A DNA stretch of 64,000 bases from Rhodanobacteraceae bacterium (GTDB taxonomy: Bacteria > Pseudomonadota > Gammaproteobacteria > Xanthomonadales > SZUA-5), in the NCBI GenBank assembly GCA_016713135.1, contig JADJPR010000007.1:186001-250000 (forward strand), given 5' to 3'. The notes beneath the pieces were generated by a model. It was not told the DNA's origin, did no database searches, and worked only from the letters and a program-made list of their open reading frames with translations. Position numbers and translations under genes: made by a program. This document shows, in pieces, positions 1-9,400 of this stretch. The number at the start of each line of letters is the position of its first letter. The stretch's first letter is position 1.

Positions 1-344
1 CGCGCTGTCCGGCAGCGCAAAGCGGCGGTAGAACACGCCCCGCGAACGTTCGACGCGGGTGAACTTCTCGTTCTCCTCCTTGGTCTCGCTCTTGCGCTCG
101 CCCTGATCGAGAGGATGCCTTTCTCCATGTGCACTTCGATGTCCTTCGGGTCCACGCCGGGGATGTCAGCGAGGATCACGAAGCGGCCCGGCTCTTCCTT
201 GATGTCCACATGCGGTGCCCATTGGCTGGTGACCACATTGGACTGGTCCTGCTGCTCTTCGCTGAAGAATTTCTCGAACAAGTCGCGGAACTCGTTGGGG
301 ACTCGGGCCGGCAGGTTCCACGGGTTGTATCGGGTGATGGCCAT
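1..344 (-). pseudogene. Hsp20 small heat-shock protein, frameshifted, cut by window edge
   Basis: Small heat-shock chaperone of the alpha-crystallin family, which holds unfolding proteins in a refoldable state. From the ATG at 344 it reads MAITRYNPWNLPARVPNE, then an alpha-crystallin core with PHVDIKEEPGRFVILADIPG and DPKDIEVHMEKGIL. After that the frame is lost. The continuation GERKSETKEENEKFTRVERS is present one frame over. The shift falls at the CCC run at 101-103 (plus strand), where one missing C would restore the family sequence. The 3' end lies beyond position 1. A purine-rich AGCGAGG precedes the start, and a sigma-32 promoter lies about 55 bp upstream. The family assignment is firm; whether the shift is real or a sequencing error is open. 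Confidence 0.85.
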
Positions 345-396
345 GACGTTTGCCTCGCTGTCGAATGAGGCGGCACCGCTGCCGCCGATGGCCAGA

Positions 397-424
397 AAGT
401 GGGGTCCGGGCAGGCACTTTCAAG
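397..424 (-). promoter_or_regulatory. sigma-32 heat-shock promoter of hsp20
   Basis: On the minus strand CTTGAAA (424-418) is followed after 13 bp by CCCCACTT (404-397). This is close to the known sigma-32 consensus CTTGAAA-N11-16-CCCCATNT. It lies about 55 bp upstream of the Hsp20 start codon, so heat-shock control is expected. Identified by eye. Confidence 0.75.
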
Positions 425-469
425 ATTTCGGGCGACCGCCCAGGTGTCCCGACGCGCTGCCCGACAGCG

Positions 470-2035
470 CTATTGCGCCTTGTCGAGCAGTTCCGTGACC
501 AGCGGGTTGCGCGCATCGCGGTCGATGCGCAGACGCAGGCGGATGCCGATGGCTTCGAGGAAGTCCTTCTCCTGGCGCAGATCTGCCCAGGTCAGCGGGT
601 GCTGGGTCAGCCAGCCGCGCGGGAAACTCAGGCGCAGCTCGCGCCCGGCGACTTCCAGTGCGAGCTCCGGCAGCGGCTCCTCGGCGCGCGAGCGGTGCAG
701 CACCGCGGCCAGGCGGAACAGCGCCAGCGTGCGCTTGAGCGCCTCGACATCGCGCGGCGAGACGTCTTCGAAGGTGGACTCGGGAACGCTGCGGCGGTGG
801 CCGCGCACCAACGCCGCCACCTGCTCCAGTTCGCGCCGCGAGAAGCCGGGCAGATCCGAGTGCTCGATGATGTAGCCGCCGTGCTTGTGGTGCTGGGTGT
901 GCGAAATGGCCAGGCCGATCTCGTGCACCAGGGTGGCGTGGCGCAGCGTCTCGCGATGCTCGTCGCCCAGGCGCCAGGGTGTCGCGATCTGGTCGAACAG
1001 CTTGAGCGCGGTCTGCTGCACCCGCTCGGCGTGCGCCTGGTCCACGGTGTAGCGCTTCGCCAGGGTCTTCATGCTGCGCTCGCGCGGATCCTGGTGCTGG
1101 AAGCGGCCAAGCGAGTCGTACAGCAGGCCCTCGCGCATCGCGTAGTCGCTGACCCGCAGCTGCTGCAGGTCGAGCGCCTCGAAGCAGGCCCACAGCGCGG
1201 CCAGGCCGCCGAGCAGGATCGGACGGCGATCTTCGCTCAGGCCGGGCAGCCGCGCGCGCTCGATCGCGCCGATCTCGATCAGGTGGTCGATCAGTTCGAC
1301 CAGCCCGGCGCGGGTGATCTCGCGCTCGCGGCCGCCGGCGGCGGCGAGGATGCTGGCGATCGACTTGATCGTGCCTGAGCTGCCGATCACGCGCTTCCAG
1401 CCGCGCGCCTTGTAGGCCGAGATGATCGGCGCGAATTCGATCGGCAGGCGCAGTTGCACCTCCTGCCAGCGCTTGCGCGTGATCCGCCCGTCCGCGAAGT
1501 AGCGCTGGGTGGTCGCCACGCAGCCCATTTGCAGGCTCTCGGTCTCCAGGGTCTCGAAGCCCTGGCCGATGATCAGCTCGGTGCTGCCGCCGCCGACATC
1601 GATCACCAGCTGTCGCTGGCGCGGGTCGTTCAGCCCATGTGCGACGCCGAGGTAGATCAGGCGCGCTTCCTCGCGCCCGGAAACCACTTCGATCGGCGCG
1701 CCGAGCGCGGTCTCGGCGGTCATCAGGAAGGCGCGCGGATTGCGCAGCTGGCGCACCGTGTTGGTGGCGACCGCGCGGATGCGGTTGCGCTTGATCCCGC
1801 GCAGGCGCTGGCCGAAACGCGCCAGGCTGCCGAGCGCGCGCTCGCGGATCTCCGGCGTCAGCTGGCCGTCCGGCGTGAGGCCGGCGGCCATCCGCACCGG
1901 GTCGCGCAGGCGGTCGATCACCTGCAGCCCGCCGTCGGTGAAGCGGGCGACGATCATGTGGAAGCTGTTGGAGCCGAGGTCGACCGCAGCCAGCGGCTCG
2001 TGGTCGCGCAGATCGGGCGGGCGCGAGTCGATCAT
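470..2035 (-). CDS. ppx: exopolyphosphatase Ppx
   Basis: Exopolyphosphatase (Ppx/GppA family, 521 aa), which removes orthophosphate from the end of polyphosphate chains. The N-terminal ASKHA-fold phosphate loops are visible as AVDLGSNSFHMIVARF and VIDVGGGSTELII. The C-terminal half carries the HD-like helical domain with HEIGLAISHTQHHKHGGYII. The length fits the long E. coli type (about 513 aa). The ATG overlaps the ppk1 stop codon (ATGA at 2035-2032), so the two are translationally coupled: Ppk1 makes the polymer and Ppx degrades it. It is the last gene of the phoB-phoR-ppk1-ppx run. Confidence 0.95.
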   Translation of the reverse strand: MIDSRPPDLRDHEPLAAVDLGSNSFHMIVARFTDGGLQVIDRLRDPVRMAAGLTPDGQLTPEIRERALGSLARFGQRLRGIKRNRIRAVATNTVRQLRNPRAFLMTAETALGAPIEVVSGREEARLIYLGVAHGLNDPRQRQLVIDVGGGSTELIIGQGFETLETESLQMGCVATTQRYFADGRITRKRWQEVQLRLPIEFAPIISAYKARGWKRVIGSSGTIKSIASILAAAGGREREITRAGLVELIDHLIEIGAIERARLPGLSEDRRPILLGGLAALWACFEALDLQQLRVSDYAMREGLLYDSLGRFQHQDPRERSMKTLAKRYTVDQAHAERVQQTALKLFDQIATPWRLGDEHRETLRHATLVHEIGLAISHTQHHKHGGYIIEHSDLPGFSRRELEQVAALVRGHRRSVPESTFEDVSPRDVEALKRTLALFRLAAVLHRSRAEEPLPELALEVAGRELRLSFPRGWLTQHPLTWADLRQEKDFLEAIGIRLRLRIDRDARNPLVTELLDKAQ

Positions 2036-4119
2036 CCGCCGCAGATCCTGGCCAGCAGCGAGGCCTGCGCCGAATGCGGCATGTCCTCGCCGGTTTCGAT
2101 CCGGGTGTAGCGGCCGTCCGCTTCCAGCTTCCACGCCTGCGAGTTGTCCGCCAGATAGTTCTCCAGGGTCTCGTTGAACACCCGCTGGCGCAGGCTGGGG
2201 TCGAGGATCGGGAAGCAGGTCTCCACCCGGTTCAGCAGGTTGCGTTCCATCCAGTCGGCGCTGGAGGCGTACAGCTCCTCCTCGCCGCCATTGCGGAAAT
2301 AGAACACCCGGCTGTGTTCGAGGAAGCGGCCGACGATCGACAGCACGCGGATGTTCTCGCTGACCTCGGGTACGCCGGGGCGCAGCACGCAGATGCCGCG
2401 CACGAACAGCACGATCTCCACCCCCGCCTGCGAGGCGCGGTACAGTGCCTCGATCACATTCGGCTCGCTGAGCGCGTTCATGCGCGCCAGGATCTTGCCC
2501 TGGCGGCCCTCGCGGGCGTGCTTCGCCTCGCGGTCGATCTTGGCGATCAGCTCCGGGTGCAGGGTGAACGGCGAGTGCAGCAACTGCTTCAGTTTCATCG
2601 CCTGGCTGAGGCCGGAGAGCTGCTGGAACAGCTTGTGCACGTCCTCGCAGACGTCCTTGTCGCAGGTGATCAGGCCGATGTCGGTGTAGATCGTTGCAGT
2701 GGTCTGGTGGTAGTTGCCAGTGCCCAGGTGCACATAGCGCTTGGGCTTGCCATTCTCGCGGCGCACGATCAGCAGCATCTTCGCGTGGGTCTTGTAGCCG
2801 ACCACGCCGTAAACCACCTGCACGCCGGCGTCCTGCAGCCGGTTGGCCAGGTCGATATTGGCTTCCTCGTCGAAGCGCGCGCGCAGTTCCACCACCACCG
2901 TGACGTCCTTGCCGGCACGCGCCGCCTCGATCAGGTAGTCGACCAGCACCGAGCGGCGCCCGGTGCGGTACAGCGTCTGCTTGATCGCCAGCACATCCGG
3001 ATCGGCAGCGGCCTGCTTGAGCAAGTCGATCACCGTGGAGAAGCTGTCGTAGGGATGGTGCAACAGCACATCGCGCTCGCGCACCATGTCGAACGCATTG
3101 GCGCCGGGCTTGGGCGCCTGCACCCGCGGGCTGAACGGGCGGTACTTGAGGTCCGGGCGGTCGACCATGTCGTAGACCACGCCCACCCGGTTGAGGTTGA
3201 CCGGGCCGTTGACGCGGTACATGTCGTCTTCGGTCAGCTCGAAGTGCTCCAGCAGGAAGTGGCCCAGCGAGCGCGGGCAGGTGTCGTGGATCTCCAGCCG
3301 CACCGCGCGGGCGAAGCCGCGGTCGAGCAATTCGTCCTTCAGCGCGTGGGCCAGGTTCTCGACATCGAACTCGTCCACCCACAGCTCCGAGTTGCGGGTC
3401 ACGCGGAAGGGATAGACGCCCTTGACCTTGAGGCCGGGGAACAAATCGTCGACGAAATCCTGCAGGATCGCGGAGAGCAGCACCACGTCGTGATCGCTGC
3501 CGGCGACGTCCTTCGGCAGGCGCACCAGGCGCGGCAGCGAGCGCGGCGCGCGCACCAGCGCGAGATCGGCCTCGCGGCCGAAAGCATCCTTGCCCTTGAG
3601 GGCCACCGCGACATTCAGGCTCTTGTTGAGGATGCGCGGGAAAGGGTGTGCGGGATCGAGACCCAGCGGGCTCAGCACCGGCATCAGCTCATCGTGGAAA
3701 TAGGTGTGCAGCCAGCGCCGCTGGCGCGCATTCCAGTCGTCGCGCGAGAGAAAGCGCACGCCCGCCGCGGCCAGTTCCGGCTTCAGCTGCTGGTTCCAGG
3801 TCTGGTACTGCTCGCGCACCAGCGAGAGCACCTCTTCGCGGATGGCCGCGAGCACCTCGTTCGGGGTGCGCCCATCCGGCCATGGCAGGCTGCCGGCGAA
3901 GTTCAACTGGTGGCGGATGGTGGCGACGCGCACCTCGAAGAACTCGTCGAGGTTGGTGCAGGAAATGCACAGGAAGCGCAGCCGCTCCAGCAGCGGCACG
4001 CGCTCGTCCTGCGACTGCGCCAGGACCCGCCGATGGAAGGCCAGCAGGCTGGTCTCGCGGTTGAGGAACAGGCGCGGGTCGCGGGCAGTCACGGCGTCGG
4101 GGAGGGCTGGGGAGGTCAT
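2032..4119 (-). CDS. ppk1: polyphosphate kinase 1
   Basis: Polyphosphate kinase (695 aa), which reversibly polymerises the gamma-phosphate of ATP into polyphosphate. Domains in order: N-terminal helical domain (FLNRETSLLAFHRRVL), head domain, then two PLD-like catalytic domains. The motifs GYKTHAKMLLIVRREN and RYVHLGTGNYH hold the conserved histidines, including the phospho-histidine of the family. The ATG at 4119 is chosen because it gives the usual N-terminus and lies 14 bp downstream of the phoR stop. The stop overlaps the ppx start. Placement directly behind phoBR suggests phosphate-starvation control. Confidence 0.96.
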   Translation of the reverse strand: MTSPALPDAVTARDPRLFLNRETSLLAFHRRVLAQSQDERVPLLERLRFLCISCTNLDEFFEVRVATIRHQLNFAGSLPWPDGRTPNEVLAAIREEVLSLVREQYQTWNQQLKPELAAAGVRFLSRDDWNARQRRWLHTYFHDELMPVLSPLGLDPAHPFPRILNKSLNVAVALKGKDAFGREADLALVRAPRSLPRLVRLPKDVAGSDHDVVLLSAILQDFVDDLFPGLKVKGVYPFRVTRNSELWVDEFDVENLAHALKDELLDRGFARAVRLEIHDTCPRSLGHFLLEHFELTEDDMYRVNGPVNLNRVGVVYDMVDRPDLKYRPFSPRVQAPKPGANAFDMVRERDVLLHHPYDSFSTVIDLLKQAAADPDVLAIKQTLYRTGRRSVLVDYLIEAARAGKDVTVVVELRARFDEEANIDLANRLQDAGVQVVYGVVGYKTHAKMLLIVRRENGKPKRYVHLGTGNYHQTTATIYTDIGLITCDKDVCEDVHKLFQQLSGLSQAMKLKQLLHSPFTLHPELIAKIDREAKHAREGRQGKILARMNALSEPNVIEALYRASQAGVEIVLFVRGICVLRPGVPEVSENIRVLSIVGRFLEHSRVFYFRNGGEEELYASSADWMERNLLNRVETCFPILDPSLRQRVFNETLENYLADNSQAWKLEADGRYTRIETGEDMPHSAQASLLARICGG

Positions 4120-4133
4120 CAAAGCTAGCAGAA

Positions 4134-5438
<1,305 letters not shown>

Positions 5439-5476
5439 CACGCGATGATCGCAGGAACGCGCCGGCCAGCGCGTGA

Positions 5477-6166
5477 TCAGACCGTGGTGGAGAAGCGGTA
5501 GCCGGCGCCGCGCACGGTCTGGATGTATTCCTCCAGCCCGCAGGGTTCCAGGCACTTGCGCAAGCGGCGGATGTGCACGTCCACCGTGCGTTCCTCGACA
5601 TAGACCCCGCTGCCCCAGACGTTATCGAGCAATTGGCTGCGGGTGTAGACGCGCTCGGGGTGGCTCATGAAGAAGGCCAGCAGGCGGTATTCGGTGGGCC
5701 CGAGCTGCACCGGCTTTTCCTGCGCAAACACCCGGTGGCTGAGCGTGTCCAGGGTCAGCCCGCCCAGGCTGATGGTCTGGCCTTCGCCATGCGGCTGGGT
5801 GCGCCGGAGCACCGCGCGGATGCGCGCGATCAGCTCGCGGGTGGAGAAGGGCTTGACGATGTAGTCGTCGACCCCGGCATCCAGTCCGAGCACGCGGTCA
5901 TCTTCCTCGCCGCGCGCGGTGAGCATGATGATCGGGATCTCGCGTGTCAGGTCCTCCCGGCGCAGGCGCCGAGCCAGTTCCAGGCCGCTGGTGCCCGGCA
6001 GCATCCAGTCGAGCAGGATCAGGTCCGGCAAGCGGTCGGCGATCGCCAGCTGCGCCGCGCGCGCGTCCTCCGCCAGCATCGGGGCAATCCCCGCACGCTT
6101 GAGCGCGAACGCGATCATGTCGCGAATGGCGGTCTCGTCCTCCACCACCAGCACGCGTTGTTCCAA
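5477..6166 (-). CDS. phoB: phosphate-regulon response regulator PhoB
   Basis: OmpR/PhoB-type response regulator (229 aa from the chosen start). The receiver domain shows VLVVEDE, the phosphoacceptor Asp in LILLDWMLPG, and the Lys in DDYIVKPFS. The C-terminal winged helix ends RTVDVHIRRLRKCL...VRGAGYRF. I chose the TTG at 6166 for three reasons. It is preceded by AGGGG at good spacing, it gives exactly the family length and register (x-E-Q-R-V-L-V-V-E-D-E), and it leaves about 54 bp to the upstream Pho box. An ATG at 6205 would add 13 residues and has no visible ribosome-binding site. Confidence 0.94.
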   Translation of the reverse strand: MEQRVLVVEDETAIRDMIAFALKRAGIAPMLAEDARAAQLAIADRLPDLILLDWMLPGTSGLELARRLRREDLTREIPIIMLTARGEEDDRVLGLDAGVDDYIVKPFSTRELIARIRAVLRRTQPHGEGQTISLGGLTLDTLSHRVFAQEKPVQLGPTEYRLLAFFMSHPERVYTRSQLLDNVWGSGVYVEERTVDVHIRRLRKCLEPCGLEEYIQTVRGAGYRFSTTV

Positions 6167-6219
6167 GGTCCACCCCTGCTGTCGCCAGTCCGTCAACCCT
6201 GCCATTGAAGGCGGGGAAC

Positions 6220-6237
6220 ATTACAGGGGTGTGACAG
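6220..6237 (-). promoter_or_regulatory. Pho box upstream of phoB
   Basis: The minus strand reads CTGTCACACCCCTGTAAT: two 7-bp half sites (CTGTCAC, CTGTAAT) separated by 4 bp. That is the 7-4-7 layout of the PhoB-binding Pho box (consensus CTGTCAT repeats). Autoregulation of phoBR is known in relatives. Matched by eye, with one mismatch per repeat. Confidence 0.65.
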
Positions 6238-6249
6238 TGTCATCGAGAG

Positions 6250-6361
6250 GGTTGTGGGTTCCGGGTTGTGGGTTGTGGGCAGCGAAGCTCGCTCCGGTCG
6301 CGACAGCGTTGGGGTCGCCGGGTGTTGCCGCCCACAACCCACAACTCACAACCCACAACCC
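6250..6361. repeat. fold-back heptamer hairpin, copy A
   Basis: Left arm 6250-6280 is built of GTTGTGG-type 7-bp units. Right arm 6329-6361 is built of CCACAAC units. The loop begins GCAGCGAAGCTCGCT. The arms pair almost perfectly over about 32 bp. It sits between the 5' end of phoB and the 3' end of bepA. Confidence 0.85.
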
Positions 6362-6367
6362 GCCCCC

Positions 6368-7888
6368 TCAGCCGCGCTCATCCTCTTCCGCGCGGCGCCG
6401 CTCGCGCAGCACGATGGGCTGCCATTCGGCGAGTTGGGCGTCGATGCGGGCGCGTTCGTAGTAGTCGAGGTCGTTGCGGGCGGCGGTCTGTTCCAGCTGG
6501 CGCATCGCGTCCTCGTACTTGCCGCGCAGGAAATAGGCCTGGGCGTAGGCTTCGGCGGCACGCACCTTGTCGCCGGCAAGTTCGTTCGCGCGGGCGTACA
6601 ACTGCTGCAACGAGGGGTCGTCGCCGTACTCGCTCATTAGCGGACGCAGGGTCTCCACCGCGCGCCGCCCGGCCGCTTCGCCATCGCGCTCGATCTGCGA
6701 ACGGGCGAAGGCAATGCTGACCACGCGGTGATTCGGTCGCTCTTCCAGCAGACGTTGATAGCGCCGGTCGGCGGCGTCGAAGTCGCGCGCGGCGCGCTCG
6801 GTCTCGGCCAGCGCGAGCTGGTAACTCAGCCGGTGCGGATCGGCCTTGGCCAGGCGTTCCAGCGCCTGGTGCGCGGCATCCTGGTCGCCGATGCGCGAGC
6901 GCGCCAGGGCCAGGCCATAGTCCAAAGCGACTGGATCGATCTCCTTCGAACGCCGCGCATCCTGGTAGAAGCGCACCAGCGCCGGCAAATCGGTCGAGGT
7001 GATCACGCGCAGGCGTTCACGCATCAGCTTGAACTCGATGCTGGTCAGTTGCGTGCCCTTGCGCAGCTTGTCGGCGCGCGCCTTGGCCTCGGCGACGCGG
7101 GTGGTGCTGACCGGATGGGTCATCAAGTACTCCGGTGGCTTCTCGCCGCCGGTGCGGTGCAAGGCGCCGATGCGCGCGAAGAAATCGCCCATGCCGACCG
7201 GATCGAAGCCGGCCTTGGCCAGGGTCTGGATGCCTACGCGGTCTGCCTCGTGCTCGTTCTCGCGGGTGAAGTTGATCTGCCGTTGCTGCATCAGCGCCAT
7301 GCCGGAGGCCATCGCCGCTTGCGCGCCATCGCCCTCGCCGCGGGTGGCCACCGCCAGCGCCAGGGTGCCGAGCAGGATCGGGATGACGTCCTCCATCGAG
7401 CTTTCCATGCGCCGGGTGATGTGGCGCTGGGTGACGTGCGCGATCTCGTGCGCCAGCACGCCGGCGAGTTCACTCTCGGTCTCGGCATACAGCATCAGTT
7501 GCGAAAAGGTCACGACCAGGCCGCCGGGCGAGGCGAAGGCGTTGACCACCGGCACATTGATCAATTCGAAATGGAAATTGGTCGTCGTGCGGCCGCTGCC
7601 CTGCACCAGGCGGAAAGCCAGGGTTTCCAGGTACTCGACCAACTCCGGATCGTCGATGCTGAGGTCGTAGTTGCGCAACTGGCGCAGCAAGCCCTCGGAG
7701 TACTCGCGCTCGGTCTCGGCTGACATCACTCGTGCCGAGGAGTCCCCGAGGTCCGGCAGCTCACTGCCATCCGTCTGTGCGCCGGCTACGCCGCCCGAAA
7801 GGCTCATCCATGCCGCGAGCGCGACGGCGCCGGCGCGCCGGCGCCCGGTTATGCTCTTGCGACCGGCCTGGTTTTTCTCGCTGCTCAT
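6368..7888 (-). CDS. bepA: periplasmic M48 metalloprotease/chaperone BepA
   Basis: BepA (YfgC)-like protein (506 aa) that assists or degrades outer-membrane proteins at the BAM/LPT machinery. A basic N-terminus is followed by a signal peptide (about residues 19-36, ending VAGAQ). The zinc motif HEIAHVTQRH and the third ligand region ENEHEADRVG mark the M48 peptidase. The C-terminal half is a run of TPR helices (ALERLAKADPHRLSYQLALA and following). The ATG at 7888 overlaps the ATG of the divergent tusD, so no separate intergenic promoter exists. Family is certain; the exact ortholog is inferred from the peptidase-TPR layout. Confidence 0.93.
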   Translation of the reverse strand: MSSEKNQAGRKSITGRRRAGAVALAAWMSLSGGVAGAQTDGSELPDLGDSSARVMSAETEREYSEGLLRQLRNYDLSIDDPELVEYLETLAFRLVQGSGRTTTNFHFELINVPVVNAFASPGGLVVTFSQLMLYAETESELAGVLAHEIAHVTQRHITRRMESSMEDVIPILLGTLALAVATRGEGDGAQAAMASGMALMQQRQINFTRENEHEADRVGIQTLAKAGFDPVGMGDFFARIGALHRTGGEKPPEYLMTHPVSTTRVAEAKARADKLRKGTQLTSIEFKLMRERLRVITSTDLPALVRFYQDARRSKEIDPVALDYGLALARSRIGDQDAAHQALERLAKADPHRLSYQLALAETERAARDFDAADRRYQRLLEERPNHRVVSIAFARSQIERDGEAAGRRAVETLRPLMSEYGDDPSLQQLYARANELAGDKVRAAEAYAQAYFLRGKYEDAMRQLEQTAARNDLDYYERARIDAQLAEWQPIVLRERRRAEEDERG

Positions 7889-8234
7889 GCGTCTGTCCGT
7901 AATGGTACTCGGCAACCCTGCGCATTCCAGCGCCGAGCGCGTCGCGCTGCGGGCGCTCGAGTTGGCCCACGCCGACGGGCATGCCCTGGATACCGCGTTC
8001 TTGTACCACAACGGGACTTATGCGGCTCTGAATCCGGCCGGTCAGGCGCATCCGGATTGGCAGCGCCTGGCCAGCGGAGCCGGGCTGGTCTGCGTGGTGT
8101 GTCGCACGGCCTGGGAGCGCTTGGGCGGCAACGGCGATCCGCCAGCACCTTTCCGCCTGGGCGGGCTGGCCGACTGGGTGGCCGCGGTGGAGCGCAGCGA
8201 CCGCGTATTGCGCTTCGGGACTCTCGCGACATGA
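7887..8234 (+). CDS. tusD: sulfurtransferase TusD/DsrE
   Basis: TusD/DsrE subunit (115 aa) of the TusBCD hexamer, which takes persulfide sulfur from TusA and passes it to TusE/DsrC. The start MRLSVMVLGNPAH matches the family's first beta strand. The conserved catalytic Cys is most likely Cys72 in VCRTAWERLG, which aligns with VCxAALRRG of relatives; Cys69 is a second nearby Cys. The stop overlaps the tusC start (ATGA at 8231). First gene of tusD-tusC-tusB-dsrC. Confidence 0.93.
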   Translation: MRLSVMVLGNPAHSSAERVALRALELAHADGHALDTAFLYHNGTYAALNPAGQAHPDWQRLASGAGLVCVVCRTAWERLGGNGDPPAPFRLGGLADWVAAVERSDRVLRFGTLAT

Positions 8235-8554
8235 CGCCGTTGCGCCTGTTGTTCGCCCATGGTCCAGGGAACGAGGCCATCTGGCGTGCGGGCTTCGACC
8301 TGGCGCAGGCGGCCGCCGCGCTCGACTCGCCGCTGGAGCTGGGATTTGCCGGTGACGGCCTGCTGCTGATCACGCTCAACCCGGACGGCAGCCGTCCCGC
8401 GAGCTATGCGCGATTCGCCAGCTTGAGTCTGCTCGACGTTGCTGCCGCGTGCGTGCCGGCGGCGCTCGCCGGACCCGCCGCGCTGCCGTTGGAGCCGCTC
8501 GGCGAGCAGGCCTGGCGCGACTGGTTGCGCCGCGCACCGTTGCAGGTCTGGTGA
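8231..8554 (+). CDS. tusC: sulfurtransferase complex subunit TusC
   Basis: TusC/DsrF-like protein (107 aa), a structural subunit of the TusBCD sulfur-relay complex. The reading begins MTPLRLLFAHGPGNE and carries the DsrE-fold GDGLLLIT and LEPLGEQAWRDWL segments. It has one Cys (ACVPAAL), as expected for a mainly structural subunit. It overlaps tusD by 4 bp. Sequence conservation in this family is low, so position in the operon is an important part of the evidence. Confidence 0.85.
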   Translation: MTPLRLLFAHGPGNEAIWRAGFDLAQAAAALDSPLELGFAGDGLLLITLNPDGSRPASYARFASLSLLDVAAACVPAALAGPAALPLEPLGEQAWRDWLRRAPLQVW

Positions 8555-8555
8555 G

Positions 8556-8843
8556 ATGGGTGTGCTCCACCACGTCTCGCTCGAGCCCGCCGATCATGCG
8601 GCCTGGGCGGTGCTGCTGGATACGCTTGCCGATGGCGACATGGTAGTGCTGCTCGACCAGGCGATACGCGACGCCGACATCGTCGCGCGCATCATTGGCG
8701 CCTCATCGGTGGCCGCGCGCTGGTACGTGCCGGCGGTCGAGTGGCCATCGGGTGCGGGCTTGCCTGCTCCGTTGGCGCTGATCGCGGATGCCGCCTGGTG
8801 GGCGCTGGTCGCGGCAGGGGAGAGGCTCGTCGAATGGAACTGA
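8556..8843 (+). CDS. tusB: sulfurtransferase complex subunit TusB
   Basis: TusB/DsrH-like protein (95 aa), the third subunit of the TusBCD complex. MGVLHHVSLEPADHAAW and DGDMVVLLDQAIRDA fit the DsrH fold (a short first strand, then the VLLxxAV motif). It has no cysteine, consistent with a structural role. It starts 1 bp after the tusC stop and overlaps the dsrC start by 10 bp. Identification relies on family pattern plus operon position. Confidence 0.85.
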   Translation: MGVLHHVSLEPADHAAWAVLLDTLADGDMVVLLDQAIRDADIVARIIGASSVAARWYVPAVEWPSGAGLPAPLALIADAAWWALVAAGERLVEWN

Positions 8844-9160
8844 ATGGCGGGATCTACGCCCGCGATCCGGCTGGCTACCTCCTGGATGCGTCCGTCTGGA
8901 CCCCTGAGTTCGCCGCGGCCGTGGCTGCGGAGGAGGGCATCGCGCTCGGGCCCGATCATTGGCAGGTGCTGCAATTCCTGCGCGAATATCACGCACGGTT
9001 CGAGCACAGCCCGCCGATGCGCGTGCTGGTCAAGGCCATCGCGCCGCTGCTGGGTGAACCGAAAGCCACCAGCCGCCGTCTGTACCAGTTGTTTCCGGAT
9101 GGCCCGGCAAGGCAGGCTTGCAAGATCGCCGGGCTGCCCAAACCTGAAGGGTGCCTTTGA
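8834..9160 (+). CDS. DsrC/TusE sulfur carrier with both C-terminal cysteines
   Basis: DsrC/TusE-family sulfur carrier (108 aa). It receives persulfide from TusBCD and, in the TusE role, hands it to MnmA for 2-thiouridine synthesis in tRNA. The core HWQVLQFLREYHARFEHSPP and the flexible C-terminal arm CKIAGLPKPEGCL are plain. The arm holds both family cysteines: the penultimate one and one 11 positions earlier. Many TusE proteins have only the penultimate Cys, so this is DsrC-like. No dsrAB genes are visible, so tRNA thiolation remains the likeliest job. Confidence 0.9.
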   Translation: MELNGGIYARDPAGYLLDASVWTPEFAAAVAAEEGIALGPDHWQVLQFLREYHARFEHSPPMRVLVKAIAPLLGEPKATSRRLYQLFPDGPARQACKIAGLPKPEGCL

Positions 9161-9165
9161 AGCCG

Positions 9166-9400
9166 GTCGTGGGTTGTGGGCAAGGCCCGAGCAGCGATCT
9201 GAAAGGGTAGCCGGCAGCGTCGGCTCCCCCAGGCCCACGAGGTGCGAGCCTTGCTGCCCACAACCCACAACCCACAACCCACAACCCACAACCCACAACC
9301 CACAACCCACAACCCACAACCCACAACCCACAACCCACAACCCACAACCCACAACCCACAACCCACAACCCTTTTCCCAGTCACCCACGACCCACAACCC
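9166..9400. repeat. fold-back heptamer hairpin, copy B, with long CCCACAA array
   Basis: A short left arm (9168-9181, GTGGGTTGTGGGC) faces a right side that is a perfect tandem array of about 16 CCCACAA units (9257-9370). Degenerate units follow to 9400. It ends 5 bp before the grxC start codon, so it occupies the whole region where a ribosome-binding site would be. The loop end GCGAGCCTTGCTGCCC is shared with copy G. Confidence 0.9.

Noticed and set aside
5439..5555. N-terminal extension of PhoR to 5555
   Set aside because: The extra 39 codons overlap phoB and encode a basic, non-family sequence; the ATG at 5438 gives a normal PhoR.
9257..9400. CCCACAA array considered as a CRISPR
   Set aside because: The 7-bp units are contiguous with no spacers, and no cas genes are present.
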